Positions 47,826 to 59,680 of a stretch of DNA of 64,000 nt are shown here, piece after piece. The notes beneath the pieces were generated by a model, which did no database searches, was not told the DNA's origin, and saw only the letters and a program-made list of their open reading frames with translations. Within the stretch, counting starts at the first letter, position 1; each line of letters starts with the position of its first letter. Origin of the DNA: Hedera helix. Its lineage: Eukaryota > Streptophyta > Magnoliopsida > Apiales > Araliaceae. The translations under genes and the position numbers were made by a program. The stretch covers positions 28,958,773 through 29,022,772 of the forward strand of contig OX359278.1 in assembly GCA_947179155.2 (NCBI GenBank), given 5' to 3'.

Positions 47826-48623
47826 ATGACCAGTGATGAAGTGCCAGTCTCCTTCAACAAGATGGATGGATTCTCCACAGTCGATGGCTTTTTGGAGATA
47901 ACCGAATGCTTGGCAGACATGATAAAGTACTTGGCTAATGAACCCTCTGTGGGGCTTTTCTACATTCAACAACACTCCCATAGTACTGTGCCCAATCTCG
48001 TCAATATCAAGAGCAAGGTTGAGGATAAGTCCCGTGAGATGACTTTGCATACAGAAGATTCCGAGGATTCTATCACCACGGTGAGATCAATGAAAGAATG
48101 CGGCTTTCCCATTGTTAATGAGATGATCAAAGACATAAAGAAATCGCTAGTAATCATGTCAACAAAAGGACCAAAAAAGGGTTTAATTAATAACCCAAGT
48201 TCACGGTTTCAAATGGGAAGAACTAGCTCTTGGGTCTCAACCACTTCGCAGCAAGATAGTGAAAGCACTAGTAATTATTTTACGACAGTTTTGAAGTCGG
48301 CAAAAGAAAGAGCAGGCAACCTGAAGTGGCCTCAGTTTGACTCTAGTACCTATCTTAATCCAACATTACCATTTACAGTTGCCAACACCTCTTCAACCAT
48401 GCCAAGCATGGAAGTTGAGGAATTACCGCTATCTCAGACTGCTAATCAGTTACAAGAAGACGAATCTCATATTGATGGAAGCTTGGTGAACGTTCAGTTA
48501 TCGTCCTTGTCAGAAAACTTTGATGCATTTAGGGCTGATCAAGAAGCAAAACTAGAGGAGTGGTTAAAAGGGACCTCGGATCAGAATAGTCACATAGGAG
48601 AAACTAATGCAGAAGGGCTTTAA
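47826..48623 (+). CDS. BORCS8: BORCS8-like (MEF2BNB) protein
   Basis: A single 265-codon frame. Residues about 15-115 match the BORC-subunit-8/MEF2BNB family: a short DGFSTVDGF lead, LADMIKYLANEPSVGLFYIQQH (compare ANEPSVALYRLQEH of animal BORCS8), then a helical segment with HTEDSEDSITTVRSMKECGF and IKDIKKSLVIMSTK. The Ser/Thr-rich C-terminal half ends in an acidic helix (FDAFRADQEAKLEEWL). Animal BORC couples lysosomes to kinesin through Arl8; a plant role is not established here. The start is uncertain. The ATG at 47826 precedes a CCAG that could be a splice acceptor, and the next in-frame Met (47862, MDGFSTV) lies just before the conserved part. A plausible 5'-UTR exon ends at 41724. No lesion is visible. 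Confidence 0.75.
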   Translation: MTSDEVPVSFNKMDGFSTVDGFLEITECLADMIKYLANEPSVGLFYIQQHSHSTVPNLVNIKSKVEDKSREMTLHTEDSEDSITTVRSMKECGFPIVNEMIKDIKKSLVIMSTKGPKKGLINNPSSRFQMGRTSSWVSTTSQQDSESTSNYFTTVLKSAKERAGNLKWPQFDSSTYLNPTLPFTVANTSSTMPSMEVEELPLSQTANQLQEDESHIDGSLVNVQLSSLSENFDAFRADQEAKLEEWLKGTSDQNSHIGETNAEGL

Positions 48624-49602
48624 TGTGAAGAGACTTTCAGCTTGGCTTGTAAATAACATTGTTATTATACAATCGTGCTTGGATTCTGATGACAGCGACA
48701 GACTAATTATATGAAGATAAAACGATATTTCTTTGCTGCTCCGGGGGAGGTAACCTTCATAGAATATACTTGTATCTGATATATGACATGTTACTGAAGC
48801 TCTGGCAGGATATTCCGTCTTGGTGGTGTTGTCTAAATTTTTATTTCAACGGCATGATCTGTTTGCCAGACAGATTAGTGAGTTCAGTGTGTTTTTTGTA
48901 CTACATTTTTTCATTGGCGTTGAATCCCTAAAATTTCTTAAACATTTATTTCGAATCCATTAAATGCTCTTAAGTTTGTACGCAAACGCAAGTTGTGCTT
49001 TATACTTCGATTGATTTAAGCCGGGACAATAGATACAAAAAATTCTCTTTCTATGCGTCTATGTAGTTTGACTAATTGAATGCATCTTGACCCTCTGTTC
49101 AAAACTTATAGGTGCCTGTAATTCATTTTTTAAATTTTTTTTATATTAGACTCGTATTTAAACATACACATCCACCCACCTTGTTATTGCTAAGGCATGA
49201 TCCTTCAATCTCATGGATACCATGTGTTGAGGAATACCACCCGGCCAAAGATTTTCAGTTTGTTTGAATGTCCTAATGTATTATAATAATTTATCAAACC
49301 TAGGAGGAGGGATCTAGGTGAAGAAGGAATAACTTACTATCTTTATTGAGTTGTTGTCTTTGAATTGAGTTGTTGTCTTTGAATGCGTCTTTCGGTGAAC
49401 AATTCGAAATTTTGTACTCTGTTCTTTAAGCTTAAAGAATATACCCGAAGGCATAATATATATTCTATGCTGTTGAATGTGATTCATCCTCAAGACTTCA
49501 TGGCTCAGGTAACTTGTATTGACAAATGACAGAACATTGTTGAGTACCACAATGAATAAAGCCGCAATCAAGCAAAATACTCCATTTGTTCCGTGAAATG
49601 TA
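48624..49602. other. BORCS8-like 3' UTR and gene-free spacer
   Basis: The 3' UTR is followed by unremarkable AT-rich DNA. Nothing else recognised. Confidence 0.4.
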
Positions 49603-49765
49603 CTCCCTCCATCCCATATTTTATTATAGTGCATCTTTTAGTGTTTATGACACATAATATATATATATATATTGGCATATTCAAATTTTAAATATATTTT
49701 TCGGACATTAAAATTCGTGCCAAAAGCACTTAAAAGAGTGTTTCAATAAATCGGGACGTAGGTGG
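49603..49765. mobile_element. Stowaway-like MITE
   Basis: 163 bp with CTCCCTCCATCCCATATTT at the left and ATCGGGACGTAGGTGG at the right, the usual Stowaway (Tc1/mariner) end type. It is flanked by TA on both sides (49601-49602, 49766-49767). Confidence 0.85.
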
Positions 49766-50385
49766 TATTATTTACTTATTTTTGGATACATTTTTTGTTT
49801 TATGCTTATCCCTAAACTAAATGTACCATGAAATGCGTAGGACTATTTTTTTTCTTTTCTTTTGTATGGTGTGTGCGTGTGTTTTGTTTTGTTAAAAACA
49901 AAATGCAACTCTTTTTTTCAGAAGAACGTAGCAAAGTCTTTAACAGTTTCGATCATAATATTCAAATGCATGTATGAGAAGGAAAATGCTGGTTCTAGAA
50001 AGAACATATGGTATCAAACATTTTTTATTTTTCCACAATTAGGGAAATTGTTTAAGGATAAAACTAAGAACATCAGTTCCACACAAATTAAAGATGATAA
50101 TGTACAAATTACATGTAGCTAACAAAAGAAGCTCCTATGCAAGCAAGTCTCTGCTGGTCTTGGACTGGGAATTTTTTTATGATAAATGACTATTAACCAA
50201 TACGAAAGAATGAATTCTTTTCTTAAATGTACCCATCAAAATTCGCACGACTCACGAGATGCACGCAATCTCAAGGCTGGAAGAAGCCATAAGATAAAAC
50301 TTGAAATTGACAAGAACATATACTGTCCAGCAGCATAGAACAAGAAACACAAGCCGACAAGATATTGAGAATAAAATCCGGCCAA

Positions 50386-50432
50386 GGCTTACAAATGCAT
50401 AATTTCCAGGCTTACAAATGCATAATTTCCAA
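50386..50432. repeat. Short tandem duplication
   Basis: Two adjacent copies of GGCTTACAAATGCATAATTTCC. Confidence 0.9.
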
Positions 50433-50756
50433 GTTTAAAAGATCAAAAGTAATAAATCGTAAATAACTCCCGAAAACAAGTCCTCCAAGCTTCAACTTAA
50501 GTAAGGCTCCCGAATCCTCCTTGTACTCTCTAAAGAAGATTCGGCTGTCACTATCATAATACTATGACATCATAAGCTTATATTACAAGCCAAAAACCAT
50601 CTCACAGCAATACTAATAACAAGAGTTCAAATGCAAAGAAGAAGGTGGATAAGTATGGAAAAAAACCATATATGATCATGCTTGAAGGATAAGAATGTTT
50701 GCTATAATTATGATTAGGTAGGGCATATATCTCCGACTATATAAATCCAAAAAGTT

Positions 50757-51290
50757 ATGGGTTTTACACGCATGGCGCTACAAATCATTTGGCAAGGAGT
50801 TGTCCAAAGAAGGGGACCTAGGTCAGCAGAGGTTGCAAAAGTGATTCGAGGAAGGTTCAAAGCAGTACAAGATCGACAAAAGAAATATGTATATAAACAT
50901 AGACAAGACCGAAAATTCCAAGTCAACGATTATGTTTTCTTGAAAGGAAAGATGAGGTTCGGAAAAAAAAGGTAGTTCAGTCCCAAGTTTATAAGACCTT
51001 TCGAAATTCTTAGAAAGATAGGAGAGCTGACTTATTAAGTAGACTTACAACTAAAATTAGAACACATACGTAATATGCTTCCTATCTCTATGTTATGTCC
51101 TTATAAACCGGACTACAAACATGTTATTCATTATGAGCCAATACAACTCGAGAAAGACTTGAGCTATGAAGAGAATCTTATATCAAGAAACAAAGTGATA
51201 CCATATGTTAAAGTTATTTGGAGGAATCATTCTATAAAGGAAGCTACGTGAAAACTTAAAAACTTGAAGATAAAACGAAACTAAACTACT
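50757..51290 (+). pseudogene. Ty3/gypsy pol 3' relic (integrase C-terminus to chromodomain-like tail)
   Basis: With a few stops and frame changes the segment reads FKAVQDRQKKYVYKHRQDRKF, then VNDYVFLKGKMRFGKK, PFEILRKIGELTY, LPISMLCPYKPDYKHVI and KVIPYVKVIWRNHSIKEAT. This order (integrase tail, GPF-like block, chromodomain-like end) matches gypsy pol, but the sequence is clearly more distant than the elements at 9654 and 21356. No LTR was found next to it. Confidence 0.75.
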
Positions 51291-51769
51291 CCATTGGCTC
51301 ATGCACGACCTCCCAAACATTCTAACGACTTCCGACCTTGACCACTGAATCTTCTGCAAAGAATACAAGGATTTGGGGCATCATAACTTATCTCCCCTTT
51401 TAATTATCATCTTCAGCTGAAAATTTTGGAAAATATGTATATAAATGTCTCTCCATCTTTCCAGAACATGGCCAAAAAAACCTTACTTTAGACAAGTCTT
51501 CTATTTTTCAGTACTTGGATCATAGCTCTAAACCCTCCCAAACAAAAACCCTCAACTTCAATAGAGAAATAGAAAACCAACTGCTTTAGAAGGGAAACAA
51601 AGAAAATATACGTAATTGAACAGCTCACTATGGAAATGTCAACTAGCTACAATAGACATCATATTCACTTTCCCATTATTGTCAAGATTTCATCCGTCAC
51701 TGTTCTCGAGTAGGTATCTAGCCGAATTCACACCAAATGGAAGAGCAAGCAAAGAAAAGAATTCTGGAG

Positions 51770-51794
51770 AGAGAGGGAGAGAGAGAGAGAGAGA
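51770..51794. repeat. (GA)n microsatellite
   Basis: A run of GA with a few GG interruptions. Confidence 0.85.
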
Positions 51795-51825
51795 GGGCAT
51801 ATTTAACAAGGCAATTGGGAATTCT

Positions 51826-53272
51826 TCAATGCACAAAATATTCCCAGCTCCAGTCACTCGGCTGCTGACGATAATCAGCAACCCATAGATAAAGCATCCC
51901 ATGATCCTAAACACAAAGGAATGTAGGTAAATTTATTTGAAGTAAATGTTACTTATATTAGTTCTAGGAAACCCTAATAAAATAATAGGACAGAAAGTAA
52001 AAGCATATATTAGTACCGGTTGCAAGAGTGAAAAGCAAGCTCAACTAATTTTAAACTCTTAATACCTAAATATAATTGTATTTTAAATTTATAATGAATT
52101 TTTCTGTGAACTCCAACAGTGAATTTTTTTATATAGGCATGGTATGTTAATACACTATTAGAAATAAACCACTTCCCAAATACAGAAGCCTCAATTTTTC
52201 ATGTTGGATATGGATATTAAAAATTTAAAAGCTACAACCCAAAGAATCACAAAGAAGAAAGAAGGCATACAAATGAACAGAAATGAAGCCAGAGACTGGA
52301 GCTCATCTGAATTAAGGACACCATCTTTTAGCTTCTCAGGCAAACTTCTGACAAGTGCTCGAGCTGCATAAAACACAGATTTAACAGGATGACATAAAGG
52401 ACTGGATGTAAAAATAAGAATTACAGCAGACAGAAATTCTTGGGTAAAAAAAAGCATTCGATATTATTTATTTATCTGCTTTTCTTATCCCTCTATTTAT
52501 CTGCAGCAATGCATAAAATATATACAACATATCAAACAGTAAAAGCAGCAATGGCAGCAGATAAAACACAACCAGCAAATGAAGTACTTGACTTCTATAA
52601 AAAATGTCTTTTTAGTACCTAAAAAACAGTCAATCCTCGCCAAAAACAGGTCAATGACGATTTGCTGCAAAGAACTAAGAAATTAAATGAACACATCAAT
52701 ATATCACAAAATCAACAAGAAAGAGGCCATATACCCATTGCTTCACCATGTCATGGAACTGTTCAATAATTGACCTGATGAAAATTTATGTTAGTTATAT
52801 TAGTGAGCTGAGACATGGAGAACAATGGAGAACTACGTAAACATTTGAATTTTGCAGGAAAACAGAACCATTCAATTTCTGCATAGTATTCACGACACGA
52901 ATACTTCAATCAAAGTAGAAACACTAAAAAAACAACGAGTACCAAATATTCATGAATGTAATTGAAATTCCAAATCTACAAACTAAAATTGATGCCAACT
53001 GGCATAACGATCAACAAGTATACCAAGCATATTTCATAGCTTCCATGCTTCAAAAGGGAGAGACGCACATATAAAAGAAGAAAAAAAAGATAGTTGTATG
53101 CTAAAATACACAGTTCACTAAGTTCAAGAGCAGCAAGTGCCATAATACAATTATAAATAAATAACATTTGAACAGAACTCCAAAGGCACCAAAACATCAA
53201 TTGAACCTTTCAGATGAAGTGAAGATTACCTGACAAACAATAGCTGAGATATGCTCAATTTCTTCTACTGCA
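51826..53272 (-). other. Unresolved exon-like blocks downstream of FLD
   Basis: On the minus strand several short stretches bounded by splice-like signals give protein-like readings. Near 53270-53236 there is EEIEHISAIVCQ before CAG/GTAATC. Near 52785-52735 there is SIIEQFHDMVKQW before GTATATG. Near 52375-52290 there is ARALVRSLPEKLKDGVLNSD. At 51906-51826 there is WVADYRQQPSDWSWEYFVH before TGA. They are on the FLD strand and could be FLD 3' exons, 3'-UTR exons or another gene. I could not join them in one frame and recognise no family. Confidence 0.25.
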
Positions 53273-56200
53273 TTTCACCAGTATATTTATCGATTACCAT
53301 ATCCAAACTGGAAGGTGGAGTCAAACCGGATACACTGTCTTCATGTATGTTTACAGGAGTAGGACCACTGGTACTGAACATTACTTTAGTCCCATCATCA
53401 TAATTCAGATGAGCAGAATTATTAACATTGCCCACTGCTTTTGCCTCAAAAGAGAAGTTTGAAGGAGTTGAAGAAACAATTCCATGGTCAACTATTTTGA
53501 TCCCTACAGCTCTATTCGGAGGGGTAGAGCCATTGCTGTTGCCCAATACTTTAGCCTTTCTGAAACCAAACATAAGAATGAATATATTTAGATAGATAAA
53601 AGGAATTGAAAGAGGCAAAAGATTTAAGCTCATACCTAATCAACTTTTGCTTCAAAGTGGCAGGTTTTTGTTTTGACGTTCCTATTTCCAAAATAAAAAC
53701 AAGGAAAAGGAAAAGCAAGGCACATATGTGAGTCTTGTATTCTAACTAGTCACTACAGTTTATATACATGAGAAGTGCCAAACTAAAAAATTATTTCAGT
53801 TATTATAAACCCACCAGATTTAAGAGTCAAAGAAGTTGAAGCAGGCCTACGATTGCCCCTCTCAGCCTTAATGGAAGCAATAACAGAATCTGCAGAAGAC
53901 CCGAGACCTTTTCTCCCGATCAGCTTCACTCCAAGATTTTCACATAAATAATTCAACCTCATCTCATCACCCCCTCTTACGTCCATCAACTCAAGCGCTT
54001 GCTGCCTTGATAACAATGTGTAAACATGAAACTCTTGCTGCTGATTAAAGTGGGACTGAAGCTGCTGAAAAAGAAGTTTGTTAGAATGCTGCTGATCTGG
54101 CCTTGAACCTTCATTACTCTTTTTCCGTGGTGCACCAAATGTCACCCTCAAAATTGCGGTCGACTTGGGATCAGAATTTTTTCTACCATAAATTACAGAA
54201 AAGCTTCCAAACTCCAGATCAGGCTCTCTGAATAAATCTGCCAGAATACAAGCGCAGGAATGTGTGTTTTTTGATGGATTCCTCAGAACTTTGGTCCTCA
54301 AGGCTCTATTACTAGCATAATGTGCCATGTTTGCGGCTTCTCTTAATCCAGTAAGAAAAGCTCCGTGCATAGTAGCTGGGTAACGCCTAGTGGTAGCTTC
54401 CCCTGCAAAGAAAAGCCGACCATCTCCCACGCTTTCTGCTAAGATATCATAGTCATCTCCAGATGCTCCCACAGCAACATTGGAGTATGAACCCAAGCTG
54501 AAGGGATCACTACCCCACCTTGTACAGACAGTTTGGATAGGCTCTGGAACATCAATGCCTTGGGGTTCGTATATACCTACATGCATTGAACCCAAAGTCT
54601 TACTTTAGATATTGCTCAATGATTTGGGGGGGGGAGGGGGGGGGGGGGGGGGGGGGGGGTGTTAATCCACACTTTGGTACTTTGTAATAACCTATTTATT
54701 TTCTACTACTTCCTAAATATTTTCAATCAAGTAACTCAGCTGCCCTGGGCAATCATAAACAGCTTACGTGGAAAGAATCTTCCCACATAGCCCGTGTGCA
54801 TTCTGACCTTGTTGAGTCAGCTAATGAAGTGTTGAGGTGGGTTATTAACAATTTTAACAAATGCAGCAGAAAATTAAATAAAAAAAATTAAGGGAAAAAA
54901 AATAACATTCAACAATCATAATTGACGAGAAACAAAAAAATCAATTCCATCTCCAAAACTTAAAGCAATATCAACAACATGGTTTGATTTCACATGTTCT
55001 GAATCTGAACCACCATTTGGAGCAAGCATTCCGAAAACTATCAAACACTACATATATGCCCTCATAACATGGCCTCGCCTAGTCACCCCAATTTTTATCC
55101 ACTTTCACCTCATCATTATTTGGTCAGAAGACAAACATGCACACACAGACATACAGACAACTGTCTTTAAGGCGAACCATATGACAGATGGAAAGAAAGA
55201 CGACCTCACCTTCACATAGATGGTGTCAGTCACAAACAGACACACATAGACGCACACATATAGGGAGAGAATAGAGAAAGAGCTCGGCACTCGCTAACAA
55301 TACAGAAATTCCATTACATCACCAATCGTGGCACTACCAAAGCCCACTAAATCTCCAGTTGCAAAACCCACCATGCAGGGCTCCTGCTGCCCAAAACATT
55401 ATCACCTAACTCACCAACACGATGCTTATAGAGACATAAATACAAATTACGATCCCGTCCATCACGCTTATCCTCCAATTTTTCCCAATACACATGTAGC
55501 GACACAAATATTGCTTTTAATTATGATACCAACAAACTATTATTTGCGACGAATTTAATTGTGCCGCTAATTATTTGCAAAGAATTTTATTGTGTCGCTA
55601 AATGTAATGCGTGTCTCGTTGAATGTGTACTGGGGAAATTGGAGGATAAATGGAGTGAATCCTAATCCTATAAATACACATAAAATATAAAAACCAAAAC
55701 GAACTCCAAATCACAATGCAAGAGTAGGATCTTAGTTAAGATTTATGGTTTCAAATCTTGCACCCAGAATTGGAATATTGGAATATATATATAGAAAGAG
55801 AGTCATTTTTGGAAAGGAGGGAGGGATGCTGCATAAGGGTGGCCGAAGTTGAATGGGAGAGGCTATGGGAACAGTGAACTGGAAAGGGAAAGGGAGATAT
55901 TACTTTATATCTTTGATAAATAAACCTCAAAGGAAGATATCAGAACAGTATTTTCTCTTTTTATTTTTATTTTTTTGTAATTAAATTGTTCCTATAAAAG
56001 TAAAATCCCGAAATCAGCTTCATCAGACACATACCTACATGTGTGAGTTTGCGTGTGTCATGGCTGGGATTGGTGTGAACTCAACAACAAACTAGAGTCT
56101 TAAAAAGGCAATTTATGCACTATTCTAAAAAGCGGGCAAGGCAGCCGCCTAGGCGCTAGGCCCCCTCTTGGCGTCTCGCCTAGGGCCAAGGTGGAAAAAA

Positions 56201-59200
56201 AATCCCTCCAGAAAAATAGGCGAGTAAAGCGGAGAAATTAGGGCAGCAATTATTTTTATTTTATTTTAATAATTAAGCTACAAAACGACGCCGTGGGAAT
56301 GGATAATGAAGTTGAAGGTTATTCGGGCTATTCGGGTCTTACTTGGGAGGCAGTTGGTGAAATATCTGGAGCGGATAGCATACTAGAGCCTAGAAGAAGT
56401 AGTAGAAATATTAGAGTAAGAGAACTCCATGAAAATGATTTTTTGTCTGATGATGACATGGAGGAAAAGGGAGATGAGGAGTATGAATGTGAGTCCGATT
56501 GAGACATTATCTTGGAGAGATATGGAGAAGAAGAGTTATAGATATAGAGAGATATGGAGATGAGTACTATTAATTTGTATTTTTTATTATTTGTTTGTAT
56601 TTGAACTTTGAACAATTGCATGTTTGTGTTTGAATTTTAACATTAGCAATATGGATATGTGTTTGAACCTTAAGCAGAGACTTTTATTATCTTTATTATA
56701 GATTTTTTTACTTTAAATTATTATTTTGTTTGAATAAATTTAAGATAAAATATTAAAATTGACTTAAAATAATAAAAAAAATCCCGCCCTGGCGCTAGCC
56801 CCCCCCCCCCCCCCCCCCCCCCCCCGCGCCTTCTAGAACATTGAATTTATGTAATGAAATCAATATTTTTCACAAAGGAGCAGACGAAAAAAATAGTTTA
56901 AAATACTTTGGGGGATTTAGAAGCTTAAGAACTATTACCAATATGATGCATGTCCTTTGATAATCTTTATATTATTGAACAACTAAGCGCCCATATGATA
57001 GTGCTTTCTAAGGTAACAAAATTCAGTTCATGAGATTGCAAAGTTGAAGAATAGAGTTGGCCAAATTTTCACATTAGGAAAACATGAAAGTGTTCATTAT
57101 TTTTCAGAAAAAAAACAAAAAAAGGATTTCTATTAAAAAGCGGATGAATACAGGAGTTTGGGAAGGTTTCTATTTGTTCTCCTTGCCTTTTGTATTCACA
57201 CTTATTAGTTATTTGGGTGACAACCCTTTTGGTGTCTTTTTAATATACTCTTACATATTGAAAAAAAGGAAGATACAAGGTAGAAGGAGAAGTAGATCTC
57301 CAAAGAGATCAGAAAAGTAGAAGAAAGTACAAAGCACTCAATGCATGTCAAGAGTAGCAACCCCTTGAATGTTATGCTCTCATAACCAATGCCCAAAAGG
57401 AAGCAAGTAAATACTCTAGAACGGATAATCTTTCCAGTATTAAGTGAAGAAGAAGATACTTGACCAATTTAATTTATAAATTTGGAAATTATATATATAT
57501 ATTTGATTGTTGTGTCTGTGAATATGTATGTACACACACGTATCACTCAAGGTTTGAATATTTGATAAACTCAGGAGAGGGTTATATATGAAATATAATC
57601 CAAGAACTGCTAATAACTCGGATTTTAAAATATATAACAGACTTCCAATCAGAATTTAGTTTAACGAAAAGAAACATAAAAACATCAACACAGATGCATA
57701 TACCTTTCAGAATCTGGAGAACCTGGGTTACGGCATCAGTAGGGGGCATGCTCTCAAACTTATGCGCAGCTTCTCCTGCTACTAAAGCAATCAAGAGTGG
57801 GCCACCAGCTACGGTAGCATAGCTATAAAACAGGAAAAACTCTCCCCGGCAGCTTGGATCATCAGTAAGATGCCCAAATGTGTCAAGATCAGTGCCCCAA
57901 AACACGTGAGGGAAAAGCATGGCAACCTTGTTTAACAAACCAAATCCTAACCGCTTTATCCCATCAAGCTTTCTTTGAGGCAACTCTGGAATAAATTTAA
58001 TAGAACCACTTTTCAAAACCCCTAGGGGAACGGTGCACAGTGCCATATCAGCCTCAAAAATCTGGCCCCCAGAAACAACCTGAACTCCATCACCACCATA
58101 ACGAATGGTATGCACAATTTTCTCATACAGTATCGGCACATTCTCAGCTAACGCTTGAACCAGTCGTCCATTCCCTCCAGGTGAGAAGCAGTGGTCTCCT
58201 CCCATATCAAACGGGTCATCTTGGTCCCAAAATGCCAGTGAAAGCTTAGAAACCAGGCCAGCATTTGCATATTCCAAATTTGCAAGATGCCAATTGAACA
58301 AGTTTGTGGCTTCCGCATTCCCAGCATTTCCGTCAACCTGCCAGAAAGTCTCCAATGCTGCTCCAAGAGAAACATCCTGCGAAACTTCACCCATCAACTG
58401 CCTAAGCCTGCTTGCTTTGTCCAAAAGCTGGTTAAAAGAAGTTTCAACATTTGAATCCATATCGGGGTCAACTGGTTTCCCATCCAAACTATATAGTGGA
58501 CACTTATCTCTCACCTTGTGAAGAGGATAAGACAACTGCCTAGCCAAAATTCCAAGAGGATTACCAAGTGTACCAGTCAAAACACTCCCTCCCAAATCTG
58601 CAGCAGCAGTCCTATTCCCTCCATCCATTTTCATCGTATACACACGGCCACCAGCACGCTTTCTACCCTCCAAAATAGTAACTTTATACCCAAATGACAT
58701 TAACTGCCTTGCTGCGGCCAATCCAGCAAGCCCCGCCCCAATAATAATCACGTTCGACCGACTAGGTTCAGCCAGAATTCTCTCTTTAATAGCAGGGGCA
58801 ACCCCAAAATTGATATACCCACGTGAAAGCAAATAATTATAAGCAGTGTCCAAAAGTGTACTACAATGTGAAGGTATAACATCAACAAACATCTCTTTTG
58901 TGACCCAATTGAACACATCCTGACGCCATCTAGTAATAATGTGGTTCCTAATCAAAATGTAATTAACCTGTTCAATTCCACCAACAACAGAAACAACCCC
59001 AGCATCAATTTCTTCACCCGTAAGCAAATCAGCCGGAAACCCGGATGTCAATGCAATCAAAGCTTCCGCAGTAGCTTCTTTATTAATCACAATAATCTCA
59101 TCAGATATATCAGGCCCACGAGAATTCGACATACTAGGTTCCACAAAAGTAGCTGAAGTAGACGGCAATGACAATAATTGCCCATTCCTATTATTATTAT

Positions 59201-59555
59201 TATTATTATTACCAATTATACTACTACCATTTGGGAATGAAGGCATTTGGTATACCTGATGCTGTGACGGTACAGACGGTGTCGTATTGCGTGATCTGCC
59301 TCGTCTTCGTTTCTTGGGGACAGTAGATAGTGAGAGAAAGTCATTCAAATTAGGGTTTGAGACAGAATTAGGGTAATAATTAGGATCTATGTGGGTATTC
59401 GAGATTGAGTAATTGGGGTTAGGATTAGGGTTCGTTTGGGGTAAAACGATGGAAAATTGGAGGGGATTTTGCAAATAAGGGTTGAGATTTTGAGGATTTT
59501 GATTCGATGGATTCATCTTTTCTGAATTATCCGCAGCAGCTATGAGTTGTTCCAT
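53265..59555 (-). CDS. FLD: FLOWERING LOCUS D, LSD1-type histone demethylase homologue
   Basis: Four coding exons inferred from GT-AG sites and frame: 59555-57704, 54576-53815, 53681-53636, 53559-53265, about 984 residues. The N-terminus is Asn/Pro-rich with KKRRRGR near residue 81, a nuclear-signal-like patch. A SWIRM domain covers about 160-252 (ALIALTSGFPADLL ... YNYLLSRGYINFG). The FAD-binding Rossmann motif VIIIGAGLAGLAAARQL is at 269-285, followed by the amine-oxidase domain (GGRVYT, DLGGSVLTG, NLEYANAG). The LSD1 active-site Lys is kept in GFGLLNKVAMLF. The domain ends in FAGEATTRRYPATMHGAF (exon 2). The LSD1 tower domain is absent, as in plant homologues. Wording such as LHKVRDKCPLYSLDGKPVD and FQQLQSHFNQQQ fits FLD rather than LDL1. 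FLD removes H3K4 methylation at FLC-type loci and promotes flowering. No lesion is visible. The last exon is the least certain part. Confidence 0.92.
54626..54659. repeat. Poly(G) tract (poly-C in the FLD transcript)
   Basis: 33 G with a single A at 54635. In the FLD sense strand this is a C-run ending 50 nt before the intron 1 acceptor. Confidence 0.92.
55463..55657. mobile_element. CACTA-like foldback MITE in FLD intron 1
   Basis: The left arm TATCCTCCAATTTTTCCCAA pairs with the right arm GGGGAAATTGGAGGATA, with AGCGACAC / GTGTCTCGTT-type inner pairing. The outermost bases read CACGC on the left and GAGTG on the right. The 3-bp flanks CAT and AAT differ at one base. These features suggest a CACTA-derived miniature element. 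Confidence 0.65.
56121..56843 (+). mobile_element. hAT-like element fragment in FLD intron 1
   Basis: The left end TATTCTAAAAAGCG and the right end, reverse-complemented, TGTTCTAGAAGGCG match at 11 of 14 bases. CCTAGGCGCTAGG and TGGCGCTAGCC lie just inside. At 56293-56502 a short plus-strand frame (RRSSRNIRVRELHENDFLSD, then an acidic tail) resembles the extreme C-terminus of plant hAT transposases after the dimerisation domain. The rest of the transposase is gone. No 8-bp duplication was confirmed. Confidence 0.55.
56799..56825. repeat. 27-base poly(C) tract
   Basis: Uninterrupted C run in the subterminal part of the hAT-like element, between GGCGCTAG and GCGCC. Confidence 0.95.
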
Positions 59556-59680
59556 TTTCTGATATTAAAGAAGAGACGGAGGGGATTTAGCCATGGGGAT
59601 TTTATTTTATTTTAATCAAACTTGGCCACATAGTTGGTCAAGTAACTAGAACTATATATATATATTAGATTGAATCAAGT

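Larger units (their letters stand above)
54577..57703 (-). other. FLD intron 1 (3.1 kb)
   Basis: The donor is AAAG/GTATATG (57703) and the acceptor ATGCATGTAG/GTATATAC (54577). It restores the FLD reading ILK-G-IYEPQG across the join. The intron holds a CACTA-like foldback element, a hAT fragment, a C27 tract and a near-acceptor homopolymer, all listed separately. Confidence 0.88.

Noticed and set aside
49862..50122. 86-codon open frame
   Set aside because: Composition is random-like and no recognisable motif or splice context exists.
58040..59156. Plus-strand open frames opposite FLD exon 1
   Set aside because: Shadows of the FLD coding sequence.
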